From Lachnospiraceae bacterium (GTDB lineage Bacteria > Bacillota > Clostridia > Lachnospirales > Lachnospiraceae), in assembly GCA_910575565.1 (NCBI GenBank), contig CAJTFL010000017.1, positions 30,764 through 94,763 on the forward strand: a stretch of 64,000 nucleotides of DNA, read 5' to 3'. Shown here piece after piece: positions 35,064-45,044 of the stretch. Under the pieces are notes generated by a model. It made no database searches. It worked only from the letters and a program-made list of their open reading frames with translations, and was not told where the DNA came from. Positions within the stretch are counted from its first letter, which is position 1. Each line of letters starts with the position of its first letter. The position numbers and the translations under genes were made by a program.

Positions 35064-35071
35064 AAATATAT

Positions 35072-35101
35072 AACCGATTCCTTAAAAGGGTCGGTTTTTT
35101 T
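35072..35101 (+). terminator. Leader terminator/attenuator before the receiver-like gene
   Basis: AACCGATTCCTT pairs with AAGGGTCGGTT, followed by TTTTTT, placed between the plus promoter and the first gene. It would end most transcripts early unless overcome. Confidence 0.65.
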
Positions 35102-35147
35102 GATGCCATTTTTTCATTTTTATATACTGCGGAAAGGAGGAGCCGGA

Positions 35148-35546
35148 TTGAGGATTGCACTTTATAATGAAAACCCCGGAGAACTGAAAGCACTGGCAGG
35201 GCAGCTTGACCGGTGCGCCAGGGAATACCTGCGTTTTGCGGAGATCGTCCCCTATGCCAGACAGGAGGATTTTTGCAGCATGGTGCGGGACGGGCCAGAT
35301 TTTGACCTGTTTGTGGTGGCGCAGGACGGCACGTTCAGCCTGGAGGTGGTGGAACTGCTGCGGGAGGAACGGCCAAAGGCGCGGATTTTCTGGTTTTCTG
35401 ACCTGGACTTCGCCCTGCGCGCCTACCGCTACAACGCGGACTGGTTTGGGCGAAAGCCGGTTGCCCTGCCCGCCATGCAGAAAGCCTTTGGGCAGCTTCT
35501 GCGCCGCAGAGGGCAGCTTATGACGCAAAACACAAATGCTTTGTGA
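35148..35546 (+). CDS. Degenerate response-regulator receiver-like protein
   Basis: 132 residues. The N-terminus RIALYNENPGELKALAGQL and the later VELLREERPKARIFWFSDLD and ALRAYRYNADWFGRKPV follow the fold of a LytTR-family receiver without the DNA-binding domain. The expected phosphoacceptor strand reads FVVAQDG and lacks a clear Asp at the usual place. Start TTG 35148 follows AAAGGAGG. It sits between the LytTR sites and the giant surface gene, so it may tune that response. Confidence 0.6.
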   Translation: MRIALYNENPGELKALAGQLDRCAREYLRFAEIVPYARQEDFCSMVRDGPDFDLFVVAQDGTFSLEVVELLREERPKARIFWFSDLDFALRAYRYNADWFGRKPVALPAMQKAFGQLLRRRGQLMTQNTNAL

Positions 35547-35651
35547 GCCGCCCGTCCCAAAACCAAAAAGCGCCTGCCCAGGGCGCGGGATTCATCCAAA
35601 CACAGGGAATTGGGAACCATACATTTTTTCAAAATATCAGGAGGGCATTTT

Positions 35652-38600
35652 ATGAGAAACAAGTTAAGGAGGCCGCTGGCGTTCCTGCTGTCTGCGGTGA
35701 TGATTGTCACCATGTCAGGAACTCCGGTTCATGCGGTGGCAGACAGAGGACAGCCGGAAACCGGGCTGTGCGAACACCACACCGCGCATACGGACGATTG
35801 CGGCTACACGGAAGAAACGCCGGGAACACCATGCGGCCACGAACACACAGAGGACTGCTACACCGAAGTGACCGAGTGCGTCCACGAGCATACGCCGGAG
35901 TGTTACCGGTCGGAAACAGAGGACAGCGTATCGGGCAGCGAGGCTACCCCGGCAAACGCAGAGAAACGGGAGCCGGAAAACTGCCCCCATATCTGCGATG
36001 GGGAAAGCGGCTGTATTACGGAAAAATTGGACTGCCGGCATGAGCACAAGGTGAATGGCGGCGAAGCCGACAGAGAGGGCGGCCTGGGCCGTGACAGCGA
36101 GTGCGGCTACACCGAAAGTACGCCGGGAACACCATGCACCTATGTGTGTGAAATCTGCAATCCGCAGGACAGCGGCGAAGCCGACGAGGAACCGGAAACA
36201 GGAATCATCAAACAAGAGCATTGCTCTTGTTTGACCCTCTGTACAGAGGGTCAAATCAATCCTGACTGCCCGGTCTGCGGCGCAGAGGATGCCGGCCTGT
36301 CGGACTGCAAAGGGAAAGCTGAAAAAGAAGATACAAAACAGCCGGAAGATACCGGCATCTGCAAGCATCATCAGGAACATGACGATGCCTGCGGCTACCA
36401 GCCGGAATCGGAGGACAGTGAAGGAAGTCCGTGTACTTATGAGTGCCGTATCTGCCCCATCGAGGACCTGATCGCCGCCCTGCCGGATAAAGTGACGGAG
36501 GATAACGCGGAGGATGTACGGGGGCAGCTTGATAAGATACTTGCGCTTTTTGGAGAACTGACAGAGGACGAACAGGAGCAGATCGACCTTTCCCGCTGCT
36601 ACGAGCTGCAAGCGGCGCTGGACGGGGCCAACGACCCTGCCCCAATAACGGAATCTGTCGAGTATCAAGAGGCGTCCTGGGACGGCAGCCAAGTGACCTA
36701 TGAGAGCAAGACCGAAACCTGTACCCTCGTTGAAAACAGCGCCGAGGCGGTCACATGGACTGCGGGCTGGTACGCGGTCAGCGACACCGTCACCATTGAC
36801 CAGCCCATCACCGTCAGCGGCGATGTAAGCCTGATTCTGACGGACGGCTGCGACCTCACAGCGGCAAAGGGCATTGTGGTGACGGACGGCAACAGCCTGA
36901 CCATCTACGCACAGTCCAAAAATGGCGGCACGCTGAACGCCACCGGCACGACTGACGATAGCGGTAATGCCAGCGCGGGCATCGGCGGCAGTACGTCCTC
37001 CTTTGACAGCGGCAGCATTACCATTTATGGCGGCATAATCAACGCCACCGGCGGCGTTGCGAATAATAATTCTGGTAATCCTAATTATGGCGGCGCAGGT
37101 ATTGGCGGCAGTACCACCAGTTCTGGAAATGGCGGCAACAGCGGCACCATCGAGATTTACGGCGGCACGATCACCGCCAACAGCGGCGAAGGAAGTAACA
37201 CTGGCGCAGGTATTGGCGGTGGTGGCGGAGGAAATGGTAAAAACGGCGGAGACGGCAGTGGTATCACCATCTACGGCGGCAATGTCACGGCAGCGTCTCA
37301 TGGAACTCAATCTGGCGGCGCAGGGATCGGCGGCGGTGCGGGTAACAATGGCAACGGCGGTGCGGGAAACAATATCCAAATTAACGGCGGGATGGTACAC
37401 GCCACAGGTGGCAATTTGGGTGCGGGCATTGGAGGCGGCGGTGGCAGCGAGAGTGGCGATGGCACCGTCACCATCAGCGGCGGCACAGTGACCGCTGTTG
37501 GAGGAAACTATGCCGCAGGCATTGGCGGCGGCGGTGGGTATCAGTACAGCAACCAATGGGCCAGTGGCTCTATCACCGGCGGCACCGGCAGCGTCACCAT
37601 TACCGGCGGCATTGTAGATGCTTCCAGTCCCACAGATGTCTATTGGGAAGGCTACGAGGGCGCTCCCATCGGCAACGGCGGGAACGCAACCGCAACAGCG
37701 ACCGTCAACAAAACCACCGGCATAATCTTTGAGAACGGTGTGGGTACTGTCTGCGGCGATGTGACCTTTGACGGCAGCTATCCCGTCCCCGCGGATTACA
37801 CGCTGAACATCCCCGCCAATGCCAGCCTGTCCGGGAGCGGCACTTTGACCGGCGGCGGAACGTTTACCGCCGATTTGTCGGAGGATATGGTTTCTGTCCC
37901 CACCGATTTGTATTATAACGGGCAGAACAGGTCAAATGACATAAAAACCCGGCTTTCCGACGGACTGACCCAGGGCATTGCAATTTGCGGCCAGACCTTT
38001 GCGGTCAGCGGCTGGACGGTGGAGGTCAGCAAGACAGACACAGACGACTTGCACTATACCGCTACTTATACGAATACTGACAACTCAAACACTTTCCAGA
38101 AAACTATCACGCTCCAGCAGTCCGGCACGCAGTTTGTCGGGGACGGCGCTGTGGGAACCTACAAAGACGGCGTGGTGTGCAGCGACTTCACCGCCAGCGA
38201 CACCATCACCGTCAAGGCCACGCCCACCGCAACCGGGCAGGCTCCGGCAAAAGCGGCGGCACGTCTGAGGGGTGATCCTACTGCGGGCCAAATGGTGGTG
38301 TTTGTGGGTGATACGCAGGTGTGCGCTCCTGCGGACGTTGGCGCGGACGGCAGCTACACCATGAACGTCAGCGCCGCCGATGTGCTGGTTGCGGCAGGAG
38401 GCCCAGGTACGGGAATCACCCTGACGGCGAAATTCGTTGGGAATGACAATATGGCGGACGGCGCGGGGACGGTGGATGTCAGCATCTCCGCCGTAGCGAA
38501 GATTGAAAATGGCAGCACCACCACCTATGTGGGCAATTTGGACGATGCGTTCAAAACGGAAAACGATGGCGCGACCATTACGCTGCTGAAGGATGTGACG

Positions 38601-41600
38601 CGAACACCAGCGCTCGACATCCAAATCACCTGCAACCTGGACCTGGGTGGGCATACCATCACCTGCACTTATGGCACAGCTATCAGCATTTGGAGTAACG
38701 CAAATCTGACCATTCAGGGTGCAGGAGAGGTTATTTCTACGAATAAACAGGCTATTGTTGTGGCAGGGAATGTTACGCTGGAGGGCGGAACTTTTACCAG
38801 TAAACAACTGTATAGTGAAGGGGTGTATATCAATTCAGCGAACGCATCTTTATCCGTTGTCAACGAAAATGTAACCATACGAAACACAGGCGGCGGTTGT
38901 GGATTGGCTGTCAACAATGCACAGTCGGTCCAGCTCTCAGGCGGAACATACTCCGGGACGGCGGGGGCGATTAGTATTGTAGGCGGATCTCTCACCCTCG
39001 GCGGTCTGCTGCCCCAGGGCGGCGACACCCGGTACGCCTATTTTGACGAAAGCGGCACAACCCCCTTTACGGGTGTGCTGGGCAATAAGTCGCTGACCGG
39101 CACAGTGACGGTGAAGCCCTGTGACCATTCGACGGTGACTGCTGCGGACAACGGCAACGGCACCCATAGCACCCCCGAATGTCCGGCCTGCGGTCTGGCG
39201 GGCGTTGAGAATCAGGCCCACGACTGGACCGAGACTACCCCCTGCACCGTCTGCGGGGCTGTTGCCGTGGCGAAGGTCGTAAATGGCAGCACCACCACCT
39301 ATGTGGGCGCTTTGGCCGATGCGTTCACAGAAGGAAACTCCGGCGCGACAGTAACCCTGCTGTCGGAGGTGGATTTAGGCAGCAACTACATTGGAATCAG
39401 AGGCAGCAGCACCTTCACGTTGGATTTGAACGGTCAGACTGTCAAAGCAGCTGACTATGGCGCATTTCTAATCTCAGGCGGCAGCCTTACCATTCAAGAC
39501 AGCGGAACCGGTGGAAAGATTGAGAGTTCAGGTATTGGTATTACCATCGAAGTAAATAGCGGGACTCTATCTATCAAAAGCGGGACTGTTTCAGGATATT
39601 ACGGTGTGCGAATTATCAGTGGAACCGTCAACATTTCCGGCGGAGCTATCTCAGGAAATGACGTCGGATTGTTTGTGGATGCGGGCGGAAACATAGCTCT
39701 CTCCGGCGGAACATACAACAGCAAAAGAACCGCAATCAGGGTAGATGGGGATGCGTCTGTCTCGCTGAAAGATATGCTTGCAACAGGGTACGCCTATCAC
39801 CAAAATGATATACCCGTTGCAAAAGCAGAGGGAATGGTGGGCGACTTCGAGGCAGGCGAAGTACCGCTTGACGCAACGCCCGCATGGCTGACCGGCACAG
39901 TGACGGTGAAGAAGTGCAACCATACCGGCGAGGGCGTCTGCGAGTACACGCCGAATGAAGGTGTGGAAACCCACGCCATGACCTGTCTGGCCTGCGGGTA
40001 TGCGGGAGCTGCGGAGGACTGTCAGTACACCTATACGCCCGACAGCGGCGGGGAGCATCACATCACTGCTTGTCAGTTCTGCGGCAGGGCCAAAACAGAG
40101 GCGCATACCTACGGCTCGTGGACGCCGGAACATAATGAGAACGCCGTTACCATCCGGCGCAGCTGTGAAAACTGCGGCTATACGAAAACGGATGGTACGT
40201 TCACAGCGCCGGCCCACGGCCAAACTATGCAATATGGAAAGCCGATCACGCTAACCTGTTCCTCCACCCTGCCGGGGGCAACTTTTAGCTGGTTCCTTAA
40301 TGGAAGCACTGCCGAGGGGACGGGAGCCAGCTTTACCCTGCCGGAGACGCTGGCAGTTGGGAGTTACTCGTATGACGTTACCGTGAAATGGCCTGGCTCG
40401 GAAAGCAATATCTGTACTAAAACGGTCATCTTCGAGGTCACTCCCGCCCCGCTGACCGCCACCGGAGCAACGGCGGAGGGCAGGGCCTATGACGGAACCA
40501 ATTCGGTGGAGATCACCGGCGTGACGCTGGCCGGGATTTTGAACGGCGATGATGTATCCGTTGATACCACCGGCCTGACCGGAACCCTGAACGGCTCCAA
40601 CGCGGGAACCTATACCAACCTCACCCTGCCCGCAATGACCCTCACCGGCGCGGACGCGGAGAATTACACTGTGACCCGGCCCGCAGGAGCGGTTCCGGCC
40701 AGCGTGACCATCCGCAAAGCTGCGCCCCTCACCCCCAAGACCGGCGATCTGGCGGTTGCCAATAAGCAGGAGCATACCTACACCTACGGCCTGGGCGCTC
40801 TACGGCCCGAAGTGCCGGAGGGTATGAGCCTGGGCAGCACTGCCGTCACCTACGAGCTGGGTCCGGTCAATCTGGGCAGCTACTATGACAGCGGCGCAAA
40901 GATTGACGGCCAGACCCTCACCCTGCCCATTAAGGCGGTGGAGAGCGACAGCGAAACTAAAATCGGAACCATCACCGTCACCATCCATACCCAAAACTTC
41001 GAGGATATGACCGCCACCATCGACGTGCGGAGCGTCAACAAGCAGTCCGTGGACATTTCCGGCGTGACACTGACCGGGCGTACCTATAATGGCAGTCCCA
41101 TTGAATACCAGCAGACCGCCACCGCCTCTGTGGACGGCAAGACGGTAAACGTAAATGGCTTTGTCTACACCTGGGATACCCCGAACCATGCGGCCCCGGT
41201 CAATGCCGGGAACTACACCCTCACCGTTTCCGTGGACCCGGAGGACCAGAACTACACTGGCAGCACAACGATTCCCGTTGTGATTGAACAGGCGGAAATC
41301 AGAGTTACCGCCCCAAGCAAAACGATTTATGTGGGGGAAACTGCCCCCGTATTCTCTGCGGCAGACTGTAACATCACGGGCCTTGTTCAAGGTGAAAACC
41401 TGAAAACCCCGCCAACCGTAGCCTATGCCGAAGCCCCGGATACCTCCAAAACCGGCTCTGTGACGGTCACGGCCAGCGGAGCGGAAGTCCCGGAGGGCGG
41501 TAATTACAAAGACAGAATCGTCTATGAGAACGGAACCCTGACAATTACCAGTAAACCCCTGCCGCCTGCCAAATATACCGTAACAGTTCAAGCCGGAACC

Positions 41601-44099
41601 GGCGGCACAGCTTCCGCTTCTCCGACATCAGCGGAGAAAGGAACAAAAATCACCCTGAACGCCACACCGGACGGCGGCTATCACTTCAAGGAATGGCAAG
41701 TCATTTCCGGCGGCGTGACAATCAGTAATAACAGCTTTACCATGCCCGCCGCAAATGTGACTGTCAAGGCAGTATTTGAAAAGGACAGCGACCCGCCACA
41801 AGCAACCCGATACAGCGTAACGGTGCAGGCCGGAACCGGCGGCACAGCTTCCGCTTCTCCGACATCAGCGGAGAAAGGAACAAAAATCACCCTGAACGCC
41901 ACACCGGACGGCGGCTATCACTTCAAGGAATGGCAAGTCATTTCCGGCGGCGTGACAATCAGTAATAACAGCTTTACCATGCCCGCCGCAAATGTGACTG
42001 TCAAGGCAGTATTTGAAAAGGACAGCGACCCGCCACAAGCAACCCGATACAGCGTAACGGTGCAGGCCGGAACCGGCGGCACAGCTTCCGCTTCCCTATC
42101 ATCAGCAGAGGAAGGGACGAAAATCACCCTGACTGCCAAACCGAGTACCGACTATCATTTCAAGGAATGGCAAGTGATTTCCGGCGGCGTGACAATCAGC
42201 AACAACAGCTTTACCATGCCCGCCGCAAATGTGACTGTCAAGGCAGTATTTGAAAAGGACGGCAGCACACCGCCACAGCCGACCCGATACAGCGTAACGG
42301 TACAGGCTGGAACCGGCGGCACAGCTTCCGCTTCTCCAACATCAGCGGAGAAAGGGACAAAAATCACCCTGACCGCCACACCGGACAGCGGCTATCATTT
42401 CAAGGAATGGCAGGTCATATCCGGCGGCGTGACAATCAGTAACAACAGCTTTACCATGCCCGACACTAATGTGACCGTCAAAGCAGTATTTGTAAAAAAC
42501 AGCAACGGCGGCGGAAACTCTGGCGGTTCCGGCAGCGGGGGAGGTTCCTCGTCCGGCGGCAACGGTTCTTCCAGCGGTGACAATGGTTCCTCCGGCGGCG
42601 GCTCCACGATTGTAGCACGTCCCGACGAAACCAAGCCGGACACTCCTACCACCAGCCAGACCAAACCGGCAACACCGGATAAAAACGGGAATGTGGCACT
42701 GGATAACGGCACTGTCCAGTCCGCCATCAACGCGGCAAAGAACGATGCGAAAAAGAACGGCAATACCGCAAACGGCGTGGCGGTTGTCATTCCTGTCACG
42801 CCAAAAGAAGGACAGAACTCTTTTAACGTAACTATTAACGCCCAAACCCTGAACACCCTCGTCCGCGAAAAGGTGAAGCGGCTGGAAATCAACATTGAGG
42901 GCGTGGTTGTTGGAGGAATGGACACAAAACTGCTGAAATGGCTGGATACCCTATCGGCAAACGGGGACGTTATTTTCCGGGTAAAGAAAACAGACCCGTC
43001 CGGTTTATCCAAAGAAGCCAAAGCTGCCATCGGCACAAGGCCGGTCTATGACCTGTCGCTGATGTATCTCTCCGGCGGGAAAGAAACGCCGATTACCGAT
43101 TTTGACGGCCACACCATCGCTGTCCGTCTGCCTTATGCTCCGGCAAAGGACGAAAAGACCGGAAATCTCTATGCGGTCTATATAGATGTCAAGGGCAAGG
43201 TGGAATGGCTGACAAAATCCAGCTATGCCCCTGACCTGGGTACGGTTGTTTTTGAAACCGGGCATTTCAGCATCTACGGCATCGGCTACAAGAACCCTGC
43301 CCCGAACTTTACGGACATTAAGAACCATTGGGCTGAGGATAACATCATCTTCGTAGCCAGCCGGGGGCTGCTCGCTGGTACTGGAAACAACCAATTCAGC
43401 CCCGACACCGGCATGACGCGGGGAATGTTCGTCACCGCCCTGGGGCGGCTGGCAGGCATCGACCCGGACAGCTACAAAACCGGGAAATTCACCGATGTGA
43501 AAGCAGACGCCTACTACGCCCCATATGTGAACTGGGCGGCAGAAAAAGGCATTGTAAACGGCACTACCGCCACCACCTTTTCCCCGGACACCAATATCAC
43601 GCGGGAACAGATGGCGGTCATTATGGCAAATTACGCGAAAAAGCTGGGCTATGACCTGCCGGCTGCCCATGATGCTGTGACCTTTGCGGACTACGCGCAG
43701 ATCAGCGGCTGGGCGGCAAAGGAAGTCAAAGCCATGCAGCAGGCGGGCATCCTGGCGGGGAAAGGCGGCAACCGCTTTGACCCGAAAGGAACCGCCACCC
43801 GCGCCGAGGGCGCTACCGTCCTGCGGCGGTTTGTGGAAATCGTCATTGACCCGCAGCCCGCCCAGGGCTGGATGCAGAACCACAGAGGCTCCTGGCAGTA
43901 CATGAAAAACGGCAAGCCCGCCACCGGCTGGCTGCAAGACGATAAAAAATGGTACTGGCTGGATAATAACGGCTGGATGTTTACTGGCGGCTGGAAACAG
44001 ATTGACGGTAAATGGTACTATTTCTATTCGGACGGTTCAATGGCGGTTAATACCACCATTGACGGTTACACCATCGGCCCGGACGGAGCCAGAAAATAG
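35652..44099 (+). CDS. Giant S-layer-type surface protein, 2815 residues
   Basis: A secreted multi-domain surface protein. Signal peptide (residues 1-30, LAFLLSAVMIVTMSG core, cleavage near VHA). Cys/His-rich repeats (30-290: CEHHTAHTDDCGYTEETPG, CGHEHTEDCY). Glycine-rich beta-helix with GGTITA/GAGIGGG units (about 355-700). Two further parallel-helix segments (945-1155, 1205-1420), separated by CxxC zinc-like modules. YDG/MBG-type domains (1595-1970), four InlB-type repeats (1973-2284), a Gly/Ser linker, a domain at 2330-2540, three SLH domains (2551-2731: FTDIKNHWAEDN, FTDVKADAYYAPYVNWA, FADYAQISGWAAKEV) and C-terminal GW/choline-binding-like repeats (GWLQDDKKWYWLDNNGWM). SLH domains anchor to cell-wall polysaccharide. 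AGGAGGG precedes ATG 35652. Likely an adhesin carried by the element. Confidence 0.92.
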   Translation: MRNKLRRPLAFLLSAVMIVTMSGTPVHAVADRGQPETGLCEHHTAHTDDCGYTEETPGTPCGHEHTEDCYTEVTECVHEHTPECYRSETEDSVSGSEATPANAEKREPENCPHICDGESGCITEKLDCRHEHKVNGGEADREGGLGRDSECGYTESTPGTPCTYVCEICNPQDSGEADEEPETGIIKQEHCSCLTLCTEGQINPDCPVCGAEDAGLSDCKGKAEKEDTKQPEDTGICKHHQEHDDACGYQPESEDSEGSPCTYECRICPIEDLIAALPDKVTEDNAEDVRGQLDKILALFGELTEDEQEQIDLSRCYELQAALDGANDPAPITESVEYQEASWDGSQVTYESKTETCTLVENSAEAVTWTAGWYAVSDTVTIDQPITVSGDVSLILTDGCDLTAAKGIVVTDGNSLTIYAQSKNGGTLNATGTTDDSGNASAGIGGSTSSFDSGSITIYGGIINATGGVANNNSGNPNYGGAGIGGSTTSSGNGGNSGTIEIYGGTITANSGEGSNTGAGIGGGGGGNGKNGGDGSGITIYGGNVTAASHGTQSGGAGIGGGAGNNGNGGAGNNIQINGGMVHATGGNLGAGIGGGGGSESGDGTVTISGGTVTAVGGNYAAGIGGGGGYQYSNQWASGSITGGTGSVTITGGIVDASSPTDVYWEGYEGAPIGNGGNATATATVNKTTGIIFENGVGTVCGDVTFDGSYPVPADYTLNIPANASLSGSGTLTGGGTFTADLSEDMVSVPTDLYYNGQNRSNDIKTRLSDGLTQGIAICGQTFAVSGWTVEVSKTDTDDLHYTATYTNTDNSNTFQKTITLQQSGTQFVGDGAVGTYKDGVVCSDFTASDTITVKATPTATGQAPAKAAARLRGDPTAGQMVVFVGDTQVCAPADVGADGSYTMNVSAADVLVAAGGPGTGITLTAKFVGNDNMADGAGTVDVSISAVAKIENGSTTTYVGNLDDAFKTENDGATITLLKDVTRTPALDIQITCNLDLGGHTITCTYGTAISIWSNANLTIQGAGEVISTNKQAIVVAGNVTLEGGTFTSKQLYSEGVYINSANASLSVVNENVTIRNTGGGCGLAVNNAQSVQLSGGTYSGTAGAISIVGGSLTLGGLLPQGGDTRYAYFDESGTTPFTGVLGNKSLTGTVTVKPCDHSTVTAADNGNGTHSTPECPACGLAGVENQAHDWTETTPCTVCGAVAVAKVVNGSTTTYVGALADAFTEGNSGATVTLLSEVDLGSNYIGIRGSSTFTLDLNGQTVKAADYGAFLISGGSLTIQDSGTGGKIESSGIGITIEVNSGTLSIKSGTVSGYYGVRIISGTVNISGGAISGNDVGLFVDAGGNIALSGGTYNSKRTAIRVDGDASVSLKDMLATGYAYHQNDIPVAKAEGMVGDFEAGEVPLDATPAWLTGTVTVKKCNHTGEGVCEYTPNEGVETHAMTCLACGYAGAAEDCQYTYTPDSGGEHHITACQFCGRAKTEAHTYGSWTPEHNENAVTIRRSCENCGYTKTDGTFTAPAHGQTMQYGKPITLTCSSTLPGATFSWFLNGSTAEGTGASFTLPETLAVGSYSYDVTVKWPGSESNICTKTVIFEVTPAPLTATGATAEGRAYDGTNSVEITGVTLAGILNGDDVSVDTTGLTGTLNGSNAGTYTNLTLPAMTLTGADAENYTVTRPAGAVPASVTIRKAAPLTPKTGDLAVANKQEHTYTYGLGALRPEVPEGMSLGSTAVTYELGPVNLGSYYDSGAKIDGQTLTLPIKAVESDSETKIGTITVTIHTQNFEDMTATIDVRSVNKQSVDISGVTLTGRTYNGSPIEYQQTATASVDGKTVNVNGFVYTWDTPNHAAPVNAGNYTLTVSVDPEDQNYTGSTTIPVVIEQAEIRVTAPSKTIYVGETAPVFSAADCNITGLVQGENLKTPPTVAYAEAPDTSKTGSVTVTASGAEVPEGGNYKDRIVYENGTLTITSKPLPPAKYTVTVQAGTGGTASASPTSAEKGTKITLNATPDGGYHFKEWQVISGGVTISNNSFTMPAANVTVKAVFEKDSDPPQATRYSVTVQAGTGGTASASPTSAEKGTKITLNATPDGGYHFKEWQVISGGVTISNNSFTMPAANVTVKAVFEKDSDPPQATRYSVTVQAGTGGTASASLSSAEEGTKITLTAKPSTDYHFKEWQVISGGVTISNNSFTMPAANVTVKAVFEKDGSTPPQPTRYSVTVQAGTGGTASASPTSAEKGTKITLTATPDSGYHFKEWQVISGGVTISNNSFTMPDTNVTVKAVFVKNSNGGGNSGGSGSGGGSSSGGNGSSSGDNGSSGGGSTIVARPDETKPDTPTTSQTKPATPDKNGNVALDNGTVQSAINAAKNDAKKNGNTANGVAVVIPVTPKEGQNSFNVTINAQTLNTLVREKVKRLEINIEGVVVGGMDTKLLKWLDTLSANGDVIFRVKKTDPSGLSKEAKAAIGTRPVYDLSLMYLSGGKETPITDFDGHTIAVRLPYAPAKDEKTGNLYAVYIDVKGKVEWLTKSSYAPDLGTVVFETGHFSIYGIGYKNPAPNFTDIKNHWAEDNIIFVASRGLLAGTGNNQFSPDTGMTRGMFVTALGRLAGIDPDSYKTGKFTDVKADAYYAPYVNWAAEKGIVNGTTATTFSPDTNITREQMAVIMANYAKKLGYDLPAAHDAVTFADYAQISGWAAKEVKAMQQAGILAGKGGNRFDPKGTATRAEGATVLRRFVEIVIDPQPAQGWMQNHRGSWQYMKNGKPATGWLQDDKKWYWLDNNGWMFTGGWKQIDGKWYYFYSDGSMAVNTTIDGYTIGPDGARK
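36208..36255. repeat. Two overlapping perfect palindromes in the surface-protein gene
   Basis: 36208-36234: 12-base arms TCAAACAAGAGC/GCTCTTGTTTGA with loop ATT. 36230-36255: a fully symmetric 26-base palindrome centred on GTAC. They share five bases (TTTGA). The frame stays open (encoding roughly KQEHCSCLTLCTEGQIN). Confidence 0.75.
41571..42503 (+). repeat. Four tandem InlB-type repeat units, 237-240 bp
   Basis: Units start at 41571, 41808, 42045 and 42285 (79, 79, 80 and about 73 residues; VTVQAGTGGTASAS to VTVKAVFEKD). Units 1 and 2 are almost identical at DNA level; units 3 and 4 have diverged. Recent unequal exchange is likely and copy number may vary between strains. Confidence 0.9.
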
Positions 44100-44573
44100 G
44101 ACGGGAAAGGAGCGGCATCAGCCTTGGAGATTCCTGAAGCGATACAACCGAATACCGCCCAGAGGTAATTAGGTGCCGCAATCCCGGCTGACCCAATCCT
44201 TCTTTGTCGCATAGCGGTTAATTTTATGGAGGCCGTCTATGCGTAAACGTCCCCTTTGATCTATCTCTGCCCTTATAGGGCAGAGGCTTGAATAACAGAA
44301 TAACCGATACGTTCAGGGCGCAGATGATGCAACAACCATCTGCGTCCTGTTTTTGTCTGCCCTTTTTCGGCAAAAAGAAGGGGTATTCTGGCAAAAAAGA
44401 CAAAAAGCGCACGGTATGGGGGAAAAGAAACGACAAACCTCCCCCTGCCCTGCGCTTTTCCTACATAGCTCAACGATTTCATAGGCTCCATTGTTTGTGG
44501 GGACCCGGCTGCCGGTCCCCGCCTCCATTCGATTCACCCGTCAACCACGCCTGAATCGAAATGGAGGAAAACA
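44100..44573. other. 474-base intergenic region with hairpins
   Basis: No gene seen. It contains three hairpins: CTCTGCCC/GGGCAGAG (about 44265-44284), a terminator-like AGGGCGCAGAT/ATCTGCGTCCT with TTTTTG (44315-44353), and GGGGACC/GGTCCCC (44499-44520). It resembles the leaders that precede sigma-like genes elsewhere in these elements. Confidence 0.6.
44315..44353 (+). terminator. Terminator-like hairpin upstream of sigma-like gene
   Basis: AGGGCGCAGAT (44315-44325) and ATCTGCGTCCT (44338-44348), then GTTTTTG. Confidence 0.7.
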
Positions 44574-45044
44574 ATGGGATTTCACTATGAATACGAAAAA
44601 AGGAAGTTTGACGCAGAATGGACCCGGCTGGAACAGGAATACCGCGCATCCGGTATGGACGATAGGCAGATCGCGGCCATGAAGGAATATGACTGGACCT
44701 GGTTTTGCAGCCAGCGGACCTATCTAAACCGCGTACAGGCCCTTCCCAGCGAACAGTGTGAGGACGAGAGCGAGCAGTCCTGCCTGTTCCGGAAATTTGA
44801 ATCCCTGTCCTGCACCTGGGACACCGGCGATGTGGATTCCCGGTGGTTTGGTTGGCTGTCCTCCCTGGAGGATGAACTGCTGTACCGGCGGCTCTGCAAA
44901 TTGCCGGAGGACGATCTGGAACTGCTGACCCTGCTCATTGTGGACGGATACCGGCAGGCCGATGTCGCAAGGCTGTGGAACTGTTCCCGGAATGTCATCT
45001 ATAAACGTTTGAAAAAAATCAAAATATTTTTGGATCAAGGGTGA
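44574..45044 (+). CDS. Sigma-70 region 4-like regulator of the outer element
   Basis: 156 residues. The C-terminal HTH reads LPEDDLELLTLLIVDGYRQ then VARLWNCSRNVIYKRLKKI. The N-terminus is basic/charged (FHYEYEKRKFDAEWTRL). ATGGAGG lies 9 bases before the ATG. Probably controls transfer or excision genes of the outer ICE; it lies upstream of the excisionase/integrase module. Confidence 0.78.
   Translation: MGFHYEYEKRKFDAEWTRLEQEYRASGMDDRQIAAMKEYDWTWFCSQRTYLNRVQALPSEQCEDESEQSCLFRKFESLSCTWDTGDVDSRWFGWLSSLEDELLYRRLCKLPEDDLELLTLLIVDGYRQADVARLWNCSRNVIYKRLKKIKIFLDQG

Noticed and set aside
35715..37556. 613-codon open frame on the minus strand opposite the surface-protein gene
   Set aside because: Low-complexity Ala/Val-rich translation mirroring the glycine-rich repeats of the plus-strand gene; no ribosome site or domain.
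41571..42503. Possible CRISPR-like or noncoding tandem array
   Set aside because: Units are 237-240 bp, in frame and encode InlB-type repeats; no short repeat-spacer pattern and no cas genes.
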